From NCBI GenBank assembly GCA_002390155.1, contig DGOS01000036.1:819-14282 (forward strand): 13,464 bases of DNA, given 5' to 3'. The DNA is from Hyphomicrobiaceae bacterium UBA4460 (lineage in GTDB: Bacteria; Pseudomonadota; Alphaproteobacteria; Rhizobiales; Methyloligellaceae). Shown piece after piece: positions 6,703-13,464 of this stretch. Within the stretch, counting starts at the first letter, position 1, and each line of letters starts with the position of its first letter. Position numbers and translations under genes: made by a program. The notes beneath the pieces were generated by a model. The model was not told the origin of the DNA. It did no database searches and saw only the letters and a list, made by a program, of their open reading frames with translations.

Positions 6703-7698
6703 ATGAGTTACCGGCTCAATCCGGCTATGCCGATGAGCGAAGCGCTGCGATCTGTGGCGTTGGCTGAGCTCGACGTCGCCCATAGCGCGCTGGCAAGCGC
6801 ACCTGATCGCCATAAGGGCGTCCACAACGCCCGCAAGTGCTTCAAAAGGCTGCGCTCTGTCCTCCTGCTCGCGCGCCCGGGAATGCCCGAGCCCGTCTTC
6901 CGCAATCTGACGGCCCGCGTCGCCAATATCGGCAAGGGCCTGGCAGCCGCCCGCGATGCCCAAGCTCTTCTCGACGCCATCGACAAGCTTGAGCAGAACA
7001 CGGAGCCAGACGCCAGTGACGGCCCGATGCGGTCGATACGCGGCTGGTTGCACAAGCGCCGCCACGCCGCCGAGCAGAACTTGGCGCAGACCACCGGATC
7101 GGAGGCAATGCGCAAGCTGCTCGAAATTCGGCCCGCCATCGCCGGGCTGGCCGTCTATCCGGACAATTTCACCCCCTTGGCGAAGGGTATAGAGCGCTGC
7201 TACCGCGCCACGCGCACGCACTTCAAGTCCGCCATCCGCAGCGACGAAGCCGAGGAACTGCACGAGTGGCGCAAAGGCGTCCAGCAGCATTGGCGACACA
7301 TGCAGCTCCTCACGCCCTGCTGGCCGTCCGAGCTGTCCGCCCGCGCCGAGGCCGCGCGCGCGCTATCGCAACTGCTGGGCGACGATCACGACATCGCCAT
7401 GCTGATGCACCTCGTCATGACGCCGACCATGACTTTTGGCAGCCCGGAGGACACGACGGCTTTCGTGAAGCGTTGCCGCAAACGGCACAAAGCATTGCGC
7501 AAGGACGCGAAGATCAAGGGCGAAAGACTGTTCGTCGAAAAGCCTGGACCTTTCGCCAGCCGCATCCATGCTTATTGGACTACCGCCGCGGTCGGCGTGG
7601 ACGAACCCGTCGCGGTGCCCGCAGCGCAAGAACCGGTGCAGCAGGACAATGTGGTGGCGATCGGCGGGGTGCGCTCAGGGCGCGCGGGCCAGAGCTAG
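6703..7698 (+). CDS. CHAD domain-containing protein
   Basis: 331-aa all-helical protein of the CHAD family, whose members bind inorganic polyphosphate through conserved His and basic residues and are often found with polyphosphate granules. Two copies of the helical core are visible: VHNARKCFKRLRSVLLL (about residues 40-56) and LHEWRKGVQQHWRHMQLL (186-203), each with the His-x(2)-Arg-Lys pattern, followed by LSQLLGDDHDIAML (221-234). There is no CYTH triphosphatase domain, so this is a stand-alone CHAD protein. The last 35 residues are Pro/Val/Gln-rich and probably disordered. Ribosome-binding candidates are AGGG at 6695-6698 and GGAGG at 6685-6689. It follows thiE after 77 bp but seems to have its own promoter. 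Its stop overlaps that of pqqB on the other strand by 4 nt. The molecular job is unknown beyond probable polyphosphate binding. Confidence 0.85.
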   Translation: MSYRLNPAMPMSEALRSVALAELDVAHSALASAPDRHKGVHNARKCFKRLRSVLLLARPGMPEPVFRNLTARVANIGKGLAAARDAQALLDAIDKLEQNTEPDASDGPMRSIRGWLHKRRHAAEQNLAQTTGSEAMRKLLEIRPAIAGLAVYPDNFTPLAKGIERCYRATRTHFKSAIRSDEAEELHEWRKGVQQHWRHMQLLTPCWPSELSARAEAARALSQLLGDDHDIAMLMHLVMTPTMTFGSPEDTTAFVKRCRKRHKALRKDAKIKGERLFVEKPGPFASRIHAYWTTAAVGVDEPVAVPAAQEPVQQDNVVAIGGVRSGRAGQS

Positions 7699-8633
7699 GC
7701 CTTCACTTCCATCCCATCGTAGGAAACTTCCCATCCGGCGGCCTCGACGGCGGCGCGCTCGGCCGAGTCGTCGCGCAGCGCCGGATTGGAGTTGTTGACG
7801 TGGATGAAGATCTTGCGGGCGATCCCGAGCGGCTCCATCTGCGCGAGCGTGCCCTTCGGTCCCGACATATTCATATGACCGATGCGGTCGCCCGTCTTCT
7901 GCATGAGACCTTGGGCGATCATCTCGTCATTGGTGTAGAGGGTCCCGTCGAAGAACAGAAGTGACGCGCCTTCAAGCCGCGCGCGCAACGCATCGTCGAG
8001 CCCGGAGCAGCCGGGAATAAAGAAGAAGGACTTGCCGCTCTCGTCCGCGGTCACTTTGAGGCCGATCGTATCGCCCTCCTCCGTGCCGAAACTGCCGCCC
8101 GTTCCCTTCTCCTCGTCCTCGAGATAGAGCGGGATCTTGCCCGGCACGTCGAACCCTTCGACCGCCAAGCCGACAGGGCCCTCGGGCCCGACCACGGTGA
8201 ATGAACGCCCAAGCGCCATGGGCTCGCGCTTGACGAGTTCGGGGTTCAGTACGTCGAAAATGCTGTTGCCGGCCAGCACGTCCAGGACCCGCGCGCTGCC
8301 ATAGACCGTCAGCGGTTGGCTCTCGCGCAGGCACAGAAGCCCGGCGACAGCGTCGACGTCGCCATTGCTGAGAACCACGGCCTTGATGGGACTGTTCCGC
8401 GGCGGGCCGTCCCTGTCCGGCTGCAGCTCGGGCGTCGCATTAATCTGCTGCCTGAGATCGGGCGAGGCGTTGAGCAGCACCCATTGCCGCCCGTCGGCGC
8501 TGACCGCGATCGAGGCTTGCGTGCGTGGCTTGACCGTCGGCAGGCCGTGGCGTGCATCGGCCGAGTTCTGACCGTTGCAATTCCACTGCGGTAGTCCGCC
8601 GCCTGCCCCTGCGCCGATGACTTTGATCAACAT
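7695..8633 (-). CDS. pqqB: PqqB-like metallo-beta-lactamase-fold protein (PQQ biosynthesis)
   Basis: Member of the PqqB family, which acts in synthesis of the cofactor pyrroloquinoline quinone as a metal-dependent hydroxylase on the PqqA-derived Glu-Tyr intermediate. The start at 8633 gives 312 aa and the family N-terminus (MLIKVIGAGAGGGLPQWNC). The frame is open farther upstream, but that extension is basic and unconserved. Recognisable segments are WVLLNASPDLRQQI, GLLCLRESQPLTVYG, VPGKIPLYLE, FFIPGCS, LLFFDGTLY and IFIHVNNSNPAL. Odd points: the usual Cys-x-Cys-x2-Cys after PQWN is reduced to one Cys (C19, then G21 and S24), and the usual Asp-His before GLL is Asp-Ala (D94, A95). No pqqA, C, D or E lies nearby; 126 bp separate it from the response regulator gene on the same strand. 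It could be the real PqqB of an organism with dispersed pqq genes, or a diverged paralogue. Confidence 0.85.
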   Translation of the reverse strand: MLIKVIGAGAGGGLPQWNCNGQNSADARHGLPTVKPRTQASIAVSADGRQWVLLNASPDLRQQINATPELQPDRDGPPRNSPIKAVVLSNGDVDAVAGLLCLRESQPLTVYGSARVLDVLAGNSIFDVLNPELVKREPMALGRSFTVVGPEGPVGLAVEGFDVPGKIPLYLEDEEKGTGGSFGTEEGDTIGLKVTADESGKSFFFIPGCSGLDDALRARLEGASLLFFDGTLYTNDEMIAQGLMQKTGDRIGHMNMSGPKGTLAQMEPLGIARKIFIHVNNSNPALRDDSAERAAVEAAGWEVSYDGMEVKA

Positions 8634-8691
8634 GATGCCAGTCAGATGGCGTCTCCGGCACCGCATCGTCAAGGTAAAAAGTCCGGCCCAG

Positions 8692-8739
8692 GTCAGAGCC
8701 AAGTCAGCGGTAAGCCGGCGTTGAGTCAGCGCACCGTCA
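8692..8739. repeat. GTCA direct repeats with 11-bp phasing upstream of pqqB
   Basis: In the 126-bp gap between the response regulator and pqqB, GTCA occurs on the plus strand at 8692, 8703, 8725 and 8736, that is at steps of 11, 22 and 11 bp. The copies at 8702-8709 and 8724-8731 share AGTCAGCG. Repeats one helical turn apart on one face of DNA are typical of binding sites for dimeric regulators; Pho boxes (CTGTCAT units every 11 bp) have the same spacing and core. The binding protein is unknown. Confidence 0.35.
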
Positions 8740-8759
8740 CGCTATCACCTTGGCTTCCG

Positions 8760-9452
8760 TCAGAAATCGTCGATCGGGTCTTCCCTGAGCCTGGGTTCGT
8801 GGATGACCGGACCCAAACCGCCATTCTCTGGCAGGTGCTGGATGGCGATCCGCATCAACTCGGGGCGGGTGCGTGCGCCGAGCTTGCTCTTCAGCTGCGT
8901 ACAGATATTGGCGACCGTCTTGTAGCTAACATTGAGCTCATCGGCGATCTCGCCATAGGGCCTGCCTTCTGCAACCAAGGTCAGCGTCTGAACTTCACGT
9001 GGCGTCAGGCGGTCGAGCTTATGGCTCTTCTCCTTGATGCGCGAAAACACCACGTCGGAGGCAAGATCATGGCTGAGATAGGATTGGCCCACGCGTATCT
9101 TCTGAAACGCTTGAACAACCTCCTCGGGCGGCGCGTCCTTCAAGACATACCCGCTTGCCCCAAGCTCCAGCGCGCGACCGACGACCATCGGGTCGCGATG
9201 CATGGTTAGCACGAGGACCGGCGTCTCCTGATCGATCCGGCGTAAGCGCCGCAGAAAGGACAGGCCACTCAGCGCACCGGCCTGCATGGCAAGATCGACG
9301 ACGATCACATCCGGCTTGCGCTTGCGGTAAAGCCGAAATCCCGCCGAGGCGCTTAGCGCCTCGTCGACCTCCTGGGCCCCGGCGTCCTCCAACAACTTCT
9401 TGCAGCCCTGGAGGACAATCGGATGGTCGTCGATCAGGAGAACGTGGGTCAA
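8760..9452 (-). CDS. NarL/LuxR-family response regulator
   Basis: Two-domain transcription regulator of 230 aa. The receiver domain (1-120) has the acidic pocket D8-D9 in LLIDDHP, phospho-acceptor D53 in VIVVDLAM, T83 in VLVLTMH and K105 in YVLKDAP, so phosphorylation should be possible. The output domain (about 145-205) is a LuxR-type helix-turn-helix: LTPREVQTLTLVAEGRPYGEIADELNVSYKTVANICTQLKSKLG, quoted here only in its key parts LTPRE, EIADELN and SYKTVANI. The start is a TTG at 9452 that overlaps the kinase stop as TTGA; a run of seven G and GAG just upstream can serve as ribosome-binding site. It is co-transcribed with the kinase. Targets are unknown. NarL-type regulators control methanol oxidation in some methylotrophs (MoxX in Paracoccus, MxaB in Methylotuvimicrobium), which fits the neighbouring pqqB but is not proof. 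Confidence 0.93.
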   Translation of the reverse strand: MTHVLLIDDHPIVLQGCKKLLEDAGAQEVDEALSASAGFRLYRKRKPDVIVVDLAMQAGALSGLSFLRRLRRIDQETPVLVLTMHRDPMVVGRALELGASGYVLKDAPPEEVVQAFQKIRVGQSYLSHDLASDVVFSRIKEKSHKLDRLTPREVQTLTLVAEGRPYGEIADELNVSYKTVANICTQLKSKLGARTRPELMRIAIQHLPENGGLGPVIHEPRLREDPIDDF

Positions 9453-10918
9453 GGGCTCCCCCCCACGAGCTCAAGATCGCTGGCAGCTGCGCTCGCGTGT
9501 CTGATCGGAATGTCGGTGCGAATCGTGGTGCCTTTGGTTTTGGAGTTCCGGACCACGCAGGACCCACCCACAGCGCGCACGCGTTCGGCCATCGTGGCGA
9601 TGGTCAAGTCCTTCGGCTTCGATCCAGGGAAGCCGGCGCCATCGAAACGAAGCGTCGCGCGCAATGTCTCGCGCGCCGCCTTGCCGCGACCATGAGCTTC
9701 GACGATGTCGATATAGACGGTCTTCGCCTTGGCTTTGCGGATCGCCGCCGTGACCCCTTCTTGGATAAAGCGGTAGAGCGTGAGATCCGTTCCCTCTCCA
9801 TAGGACTTCGCGAGATCCTCGATCGTCGCCAGAATTTGGCATTTGGAATGCGCGCGTTGGAGCCCCGTGACCAATTCTTTGATTAACTGCGAAAGCCCGA
9901 CCTGTCCGATCGGACCCGGACGAAGCTGTTTCAGAATTTCGCGGTTCATCGCCTTCAACCGGTCCGCGTCGTTCAAGATCTTCCCGACATGTCCCTCGAT
10001 TTCAGAGGTTTGCTCGTCCGCCAGCCGGTTGGCAAAGGTCTTGATCGACGAGGCGTTCGCGGCAATGCCGAATAGACACGCGCCGGCCTCGTCGTGCAGC
10101 TCGTGGGCGATGTCTCGCCGCACCTTCTCCTGAGTCGTGATCAGTTGCCGGTAGAGCTGGCTGTTCTCCTCCCGTGCGCTATCGAGATTTCCGGCAAGTC
10201 CGTTGAAGCGATCGGTGATGAGCGCAATCTCCTTGACCCGGGAGGGCTGCAGCCGCGTGGCGTAGCGGCCGCCTTTAAGGCTTTGCATGCCGCGCGCCAG
10301 GTTGGCGAGCGGATCGAGGACGCGCGCCAGCACAACGTAGAGCATAATGAGGACAAGAGTGTTGAGCGTGAGCCAGATAGCGGCGAGCGAGGCAAAGTCA
10401 CGCCATGCCTCGGCGATCTCATCGGCGGGCTCTCCGATAATGATGACCGGATCGGCCCGGCTCGCCGAAATCACCCGGGTCGAACGGCCCGACATTTCCG
10501 GTCCAACCAAGCGGGCGAACCATTTCGGCGCCCACCGCGATACGGGCTTACCGACCGCAGTCACCGGCGAGTACATGCTGAGTTTGCCGTCAACCATCAG
10601 CAGGAGGCGCACATGCCGCAAATTCCTGAGGTCGTCAGGCAACCGCTCGGAGAGTTGATTGAGACGGCCTTGCTTGGCCAAGTCTCGAATCGTGGCGTTG
10701 GCGAAGCCTTGGGCCGTTTCCAGCGAGGCCTCGATCTCGACGCGCGTTGCCGCTCTTGTGTTGAGAATCCAAATCGCGCCCGCCGTGAGCGCCGCCAGGA
10801 GATTGGCCACTCCGATGATAAGCAGAAGCTGAGTCCGGACGGACCGCCCATTCCACAGGGCGCTCGGATTGAGCATCTTGGCGATCCGCCGCACTCGATT
10901 TTCCCCGGGTTTCTGCAT
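9449..10918 (-). CDS. NarX/UhpB-type sensor histidine kinase with degenerate ATPase motifs
   Basis: Membrane sensor partner of the overlapping response regulator. The ATG at 10918 (489 aa) is chosen because the longer open frame, up to 11077, runs through an intrinsic terminator of the upstream gene; CGGAG lies just before it. An ATG at 10876 is the alternative. Order: TM helix 1 (about 31-51), periplasmic domain of about 120 residues, TM helix 2 (175-198), HAMP (about 198-250), and a HisKA_3 dimerisation helix with RRDIAHELHDEAG, phospho-His at H275. The C-terminal ATP-binding domain keeps its fold signature (LTLYRFIQEG, AERVRAVGG, KGTTIRTDIP), but the N-box Asn is A391, the following His is K395, the adenine-contacting Asp of the G1 box is F425, and the G2 glycines are replaced (DLTIATM). 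It may be a weak kinase, a pseudokinase or mainly a phosphatase. Confidence 0.9.
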   Translation of the reverse strand: MQKPGENRVRRIAKMLNPSALWNGRSVRTQLLLIIGVANLLAALTAGAIWILNTRAATRVEIEASLETAQGFANATIRDLAKQGRLNQLSERLPDDLRNLRHVRLLLMVDGKLSMYSPVTAVGKPVSRWAPKWFARLVGPEMSGRSTRVISASRADPVIIIGEPADEIAEAWRDFASLAAIWLTLNTLVLIMLYVVLARVLDPLANLARGMQSLKGGRYATRLQPSRVKEIALITDRFNGLAGNLDSAREENSQLYRQLITTQEKVRRDIAHELHDEAGACLFGIAANASSIKTFANRLADEQTSEIEGHVGKILNDADRLKAMNREILKQLRPGPIGQVGLSQLIKELVTGLQRAHSKCQILATIEDLAKSYGEGTDLTLYRFIQEGVTAAIRKAKAKTVYIDIVEAHGRGKAARETLRATLRFDGAGFPGSKPKDLTIATMAERVRAVGGSCVVRNSKTKGTTIRTDIPIRHASAAASDLELVGGSP

Positions 10919-10953
10919 GTCTCCGGACGGCTGTGGTGACGAGATATTAGGTA

Positions 10954-10974
10954 GCCCAGAAAGGAAAGTTGGGC
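10954..10974. promoter_or_regulatory. Inverted repeat in the leader of the kinase gene
   Basis: GCCCA (10954-10958) and TGGGC (10970-10974) are inverted around an 11-nt purine-rich spacer, 36-56 nt upstream of the chosen kinase start. It could be an operator or an mRNA hairpin of the two-component operon. No convincing -35/-10 pair was found in 10919-11023, although the promoter should lie there. Confidence 0.2.
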
Positions 10975-11023
10975 AAACGGGTCTACCTTTTTTGCAAAGC
11001 GCGCCCCGGGCCTGAGCGTCGAG

Positions 11024-11054
11024 AAAAAGGGGGCGCAGACACGACTGCACCCCC
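11024..11054 (-). terminator. Intrinsic terminator after the TonB-dependent receptor gene
   Basis: On the minus strand a 10-bp stem (GGGGGTGCAG with CTGCGCCCCC, one G-U pair) closes a 6-nt loop and is followed directly by TTTTT (plus-strand A at 11024-11028). It lies 77 bp past the receptor stop codon and separates that gene from the kinase-regulator operon. The plus-strand reading has only three T after the stem, so it is mainly a minus-strand terminator. Confidence 0.85.
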
Positions 11055-11130
11055 CCTTTGATCTTTGGCTGGATCACTCCGTCAGGCTGCCTCGCCCGCG
11101 GCCTCCTCGGCAGCGCTCAAGCTGGCTTGC

Positions 11131-13464
11131 TCACCACTTAACGCGGGCGCCCGCCATGAGCGAACGGCCGAGACCAGGCTTCACGCCGTCCTCGCGGTCC
11201 GTGATGTAGAGCTTATTGGTGAGGTTTTGACCGGAGATGAAGAGCGCCATATCGGCCCCCCCCGGCGTCAAGCTCTGCGGGACCGTGAAGTTGGCCCGCG
11301 CGTTGAGAAGCCAGACACTCGGGACTAGGCCGTTTTCGCCGCTCGGATCGCCCTCGAAAGGCGTGTTCACAGCGTCGGTATAGAAGTCGCCGCGATAGAC
11401 GAAGCTTACGCTGGCATTCCACCCGGCCGTGCTCTCGATGCCCGTCGTAAGATAGGCGACCTCGCGCGGTGCGAAAGGAATGCGGTTGCCGACAATGCTT
11501 GCTCCACCGTCGCCAACGCCGGCTGTGATCTCGCCGGCCGCGTAGGTGAAGGTGGCTTCACCGTATGGGTTGAGCTTCCATCCGGTGAACGGTCGCGAGT
11601 CGAGCCGCGCATACATCTCCACGCCAGGAATTTCGACCTCGTCGGCACTTGTGAAGACATTATTGCCTGCGACGGTCGTCGCTGCACCCCGGATCTGGTA
11701 ATTCTGGATCTGCTTATAGAAGCCGGCCATGTCGAGGGTCACGCCTCTGATGCCGGTTGAACGGATGCCGAGCTGATAGTTGTCGCCAAGCTCGTCTTCC
11801 GGCGGGAACGGCCCTTCGCGCTGCACTGGGATGGTGACGCCGCGGTTGTAACCACCGTACATCGTGGTGTGATAGGTGGTCCTCATCGGCTCCAGAGATT
11901 TACCCATCGGCGCGCTCTGCGCCCCGAACAGCCCCCAAGAGAACGAGATGCCCGGAAGCCAGTAGGTCTTGTTGTAGGCGAAGTTCTTCGTATCTCTCTC
12001 GACGCCGAACACAGCGCACGGCCCGTCGTCAAAGAACTCAAACTCCTCGTCGCCCACTTCGAATTCGCACTCCTCGCGCTCTTCACCTTCGCCTTCCTCT
12101 TCGCTCGAAGCGAGCTGAACCACACTCGAGTTGAAGTGCTCGAAGCGTATGCCAGGAACGATGTCGATGGCCGGCGTCGCGTGGATCACTGTCTGGACGT
12201 AGGCCGAAATCGCGTCGGCCTCGTGCTCGCTGTCGAAGACAGTGAGACCCTTCTTATCGCCGTCCTCCAGGATCTCACCTTGGTCGCCCAAGAAGTTGCG
12301 GTTAGCGAAGGTGTGACGCTCGAAGCGCACGCCCGTCTGCAGGTCCTGACTGAGCCCGCTGAGGAACGGGCGATTAGCGAACTCGAAACGCTGCTCGCCA
12401 CCGATATGCTGGTAGGTGCGCAAGCGGCCCAGCATGACGCCTTCTGGGATCAGCACATCGTCGCCAAAGAAGAGCGGACTGAAATCGGTCTCAACCGCCA
12501 TGGGGTTCTGGCCCTCGAAGTTCTGATACCGGTCGCGGCGGTGATGCATGTAGTAGATGCGCGACGTCGACGTCGTATCCGGGTCGAAGTAGTAGTTGTA
12601 CACGCCCTGAAGCCGGAAGGGATCGGCGCTGTAGGTGTTGTACCGCGAGCCAGGATTGAAGCAGGTCTTGCAGTGCTTGACTTCGTTGAAGAAGGCTTGC
12701 TCGACCGTGGCGGAGCGGAACGCGGGTCCCTCCTCCTCTTCCTCCTCTTCTTCGTCCTCGTCGTTTTCGCCTTCTTCGTCCTCTTCCTCTTCGAACTCTA
12801 GATTGGCTTCGTCGTAATTGTCGCGCTGGCGCATATAAGCCGCCGAGAATACGAAGTCTGACTGGGTGCCTTGCCAACCGAGCGCGGCATAGAAGTCGTT
12901 GTAGCGGAGCCGCTCAGTGTCCCAAGCGCCTTGCACATTGGCGCCGGTATAGGACACGACGGTGCCCCAATTGCCCCAGGTCTGCCGGTTGTGCACATGC
13001 CACTTCGCTGCAGAGCCGTCGTCGCTGCTATTTCCATCAAGACTACCGCCATTGGTCGACACCGCGCCGCCTTCGCCCGAGACAACCGTCTCGTTCGGTC
13101 CGAACGGTTGAATATTGCGGAAGTTGACGGCACCGAAGTTGTTGTTCGGCGCGTAGATGATCGAGCCCTTAATGACCTCGACCGCCTCGATACGATCCGG
13201 CGGTGGGACATAGTGCACCGAGGGATCGATGTAGAGGCTCATGTTGATCGATTGGCCGTCCTCCATGACGAGGACCTTGCGCGAGCGCCGGGGGTTTGAC
13301 CCGCGGATGCCGACACCGCCCTGATTGCCCAGACCGTCGTCATTGACGATGGTGACGCCGGGCACCCGCTGCAGGATGTCATTGGTGCTGAGCGGGTCTT
13401 GCTCGTTGATCTGCTGCCGCGTCACCCGGCTTCCCGCCTCGGAGAAGTCCTGCAAGTTCCCGGG
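11131..13464 (-). CDS. TonB-dependent outer-membrane receptor, FecA-like, with highly acidic loops; N-terminus beyond the right edge
   Basis: Outer-membrane 22-strand beta-barrel transporter energised by TonB. The open frame runs off the right edge; the apparent first codon at 13455 is an internal TTG, so signal peptide, TonB box and any signalling domain are missing. The plug domain is clear: STNDILQRVPGVTI, GVGIRGSNPRRSRKVLVMEDG, IEAVEVIKGS and FGAVNFRNIQP. The barrel ends with LTNKLYITDRED and a C-terminal Trp (VKW), the usual outer-membrane insertion signal. Two very acidic segments interrupt the barrel, probably as outside loops: residues 220-242 counted from 13455 (20 of 23 Asp/Glu) and 451-478 (16 of 28). 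Cys pairs lie near them, HCKTC at 261-265 and C463/C480. Plug style resembles ferric-citrate receptors, but the ligand is unknown; the loops point to a cation or cation complex. A strong terminator follows. Confidence 0.92.
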   Translation of the reverse strand, partial: PGNLQDFSEAGSRVTRQQINEQDPLSTNDILQRVPGVTIVNDDGLGNQGGVGIRGSNPRRSRKVLVMEDGQSINMSLYIDPSVHYVPPPDRIEAVEVIKGSIIYAPNNNFGAVNFRNIQPFGPNETVVSGEGGAVSTNGGSLDGNSSDDGSAAKWHVHNRQTWGNWGTVVSYTGANVQGAWDTERLRYNDFYAALGWQGTQSDFVFSAAYMRQRDNYDEANLEFEEEEDEEGENDEDEEEEEEEEGPAFRSATVEQAFFNEVKHCKTCFNPGSRYNTYSADPFRLQGVYNYYFDPDTTSTSRIYYMHHRRDRYQNFEGQNPMAVETDFSPLFFGDDVLIPEGVMLGRLRTYQHIGGEQRFEFANRPFLSGLSQDLQTGVRFERHTFANRNFLGDQGEILEDGDKKGLTVFDSEHEADAISAYVQTVIHATPAIDIVPGIRFEHFNSSVVQLASSEEEGEGEEREECEFEVGDEEFEFFDDGPCAVFGVERDTKNFAYNKTYWLPGISFSWGLFGAQSAPMGKSLEPMRTTYHTTMYGGYNRGVTIPVQREGPFPPEDELGDNYQLGIRSTGIRGVTLDMAGFYKQIQNYQIRGAATTVAGNNVFTSADEVEIPGVEMYARLDSRPFTGWKLNPYGEATFTYAAGEITAGVGDGGASIVGNRIPFAPREVAYLTTGIESTAGWNASVSFVYRGDFYTDAVNTPFEGDPSGENGLVPSVWLLNARANFTVPQSLTPGGADMALFISGQNLTNKLYITDREDGVKPGLGRSLMAGARVKW
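12730..12798 (-). repeat. Trinucleotide-rich tract coding the acidic loop of the receptor
   Basis: A 69-bp stretch made almost only of GAG, GAA and GAC codons (CTC/TTC/GTC on the plus strand) encodes an acidic run with eight Glu in a row at its end. Such a tract can gain or lose whole codons by slippage without breaking the frame. On the plus strand it creates a false hydrophobic open frame. Confidence 0.8.

Noticed and set aside
8634..8759. A hidden pqqA upstream of pqqB
   Set aside because: No short frame with the Glu-x3-Tyr precursor motif was found on the minus strand in this gap.
10919..11077. N-terminal extension of the sensor kinase up to 11077
   Set aside because: The extension would be coded across the strong terminator at 11024-11054 and has no conserved sequence; the start at 10918 leaves a normal distance to the first membrane helix.
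11869..12801. 310-aa plus-strand open frame ending in a very hydrophobic Leu/Phe run
   Set aside because: The hydrophobic end is the antisense of the Glu/Asp codon tract in the TonB receptor, not a membrane helix of a real gene.

Overview
The window looks like chromosomal DNA from a high-GC alphaproteobacterium, probably of the Hyphomicrobiales. The case rests on a DnaE2-type mutagenesis polymerase, a thiOSGE thiazole cluster with the ThiE sequence style of rhizobia, and a PqqB of the alphaproteobacterial kind. PqqB suggests PQQ-dependent dehydrogenases, so a methylotroph is possible, but the genus cannot be fixed from this stretch. No tRNA, rRNA, CRISPR array, insertion sequence or phage gene was seen, and every gap between genes is shorter than 300 bases.

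Left half (1-7698), all on the plus strand. The C-terminal two thirds of the error-prone polymerase dnaE2 enters from the left edge and carries an in-frame 39-bp tandem repeat. After 36 bp comes a secreted gamma-glutamyltranspeptidase (ggt). After 56 bp comes the thiazole arm of thiamine synthesis in a tight operon: thiO (glycine oxidase), thiS (sulfur carrier, TTG start, overlaps thiO), thiG (thiazole synthase) and thiE (thiamine-phosphate synthase). ThiO makes the imine of glycine, ThiS-thiocarboxylate supplies sulfur, ThiG builds the thiazole from these and deoxyxylulose phosphate, and ThiE joins it to the pyrimidine. thiC is not here and no TPP riboswitch was seen upstream. A CHAD-domain (polyphosphate-binding type) protein with its own candidate promoter closes this side.

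Right half (7695-13464), all on the minus strand. Read in the direction of transcription: a FecA-like TonB-dependent outer-membrane receptor with very acidic loops (its N-terminus lies beyond the right edge), a strong intrinsic terminator, a NarX/UhpB-type sensor kinase whose ATP-binding motifs look degenerate, a NarL/LuxR-type response regulator overlapping it by 4 nt, and an orphan pqqB lacking several usual metal-ligand residues. pqqB and the CHAD gene converge and share a CTAG stop overlap.

The part most worth a second look is the minus-strand block: acidic metal-type receptor, degenerate kinase with regulator, and pqqB with 11-bp-phased repeats upstream. It could be a metal-responsive module tied to PQQ metabolism, but that link is inference from gene order.
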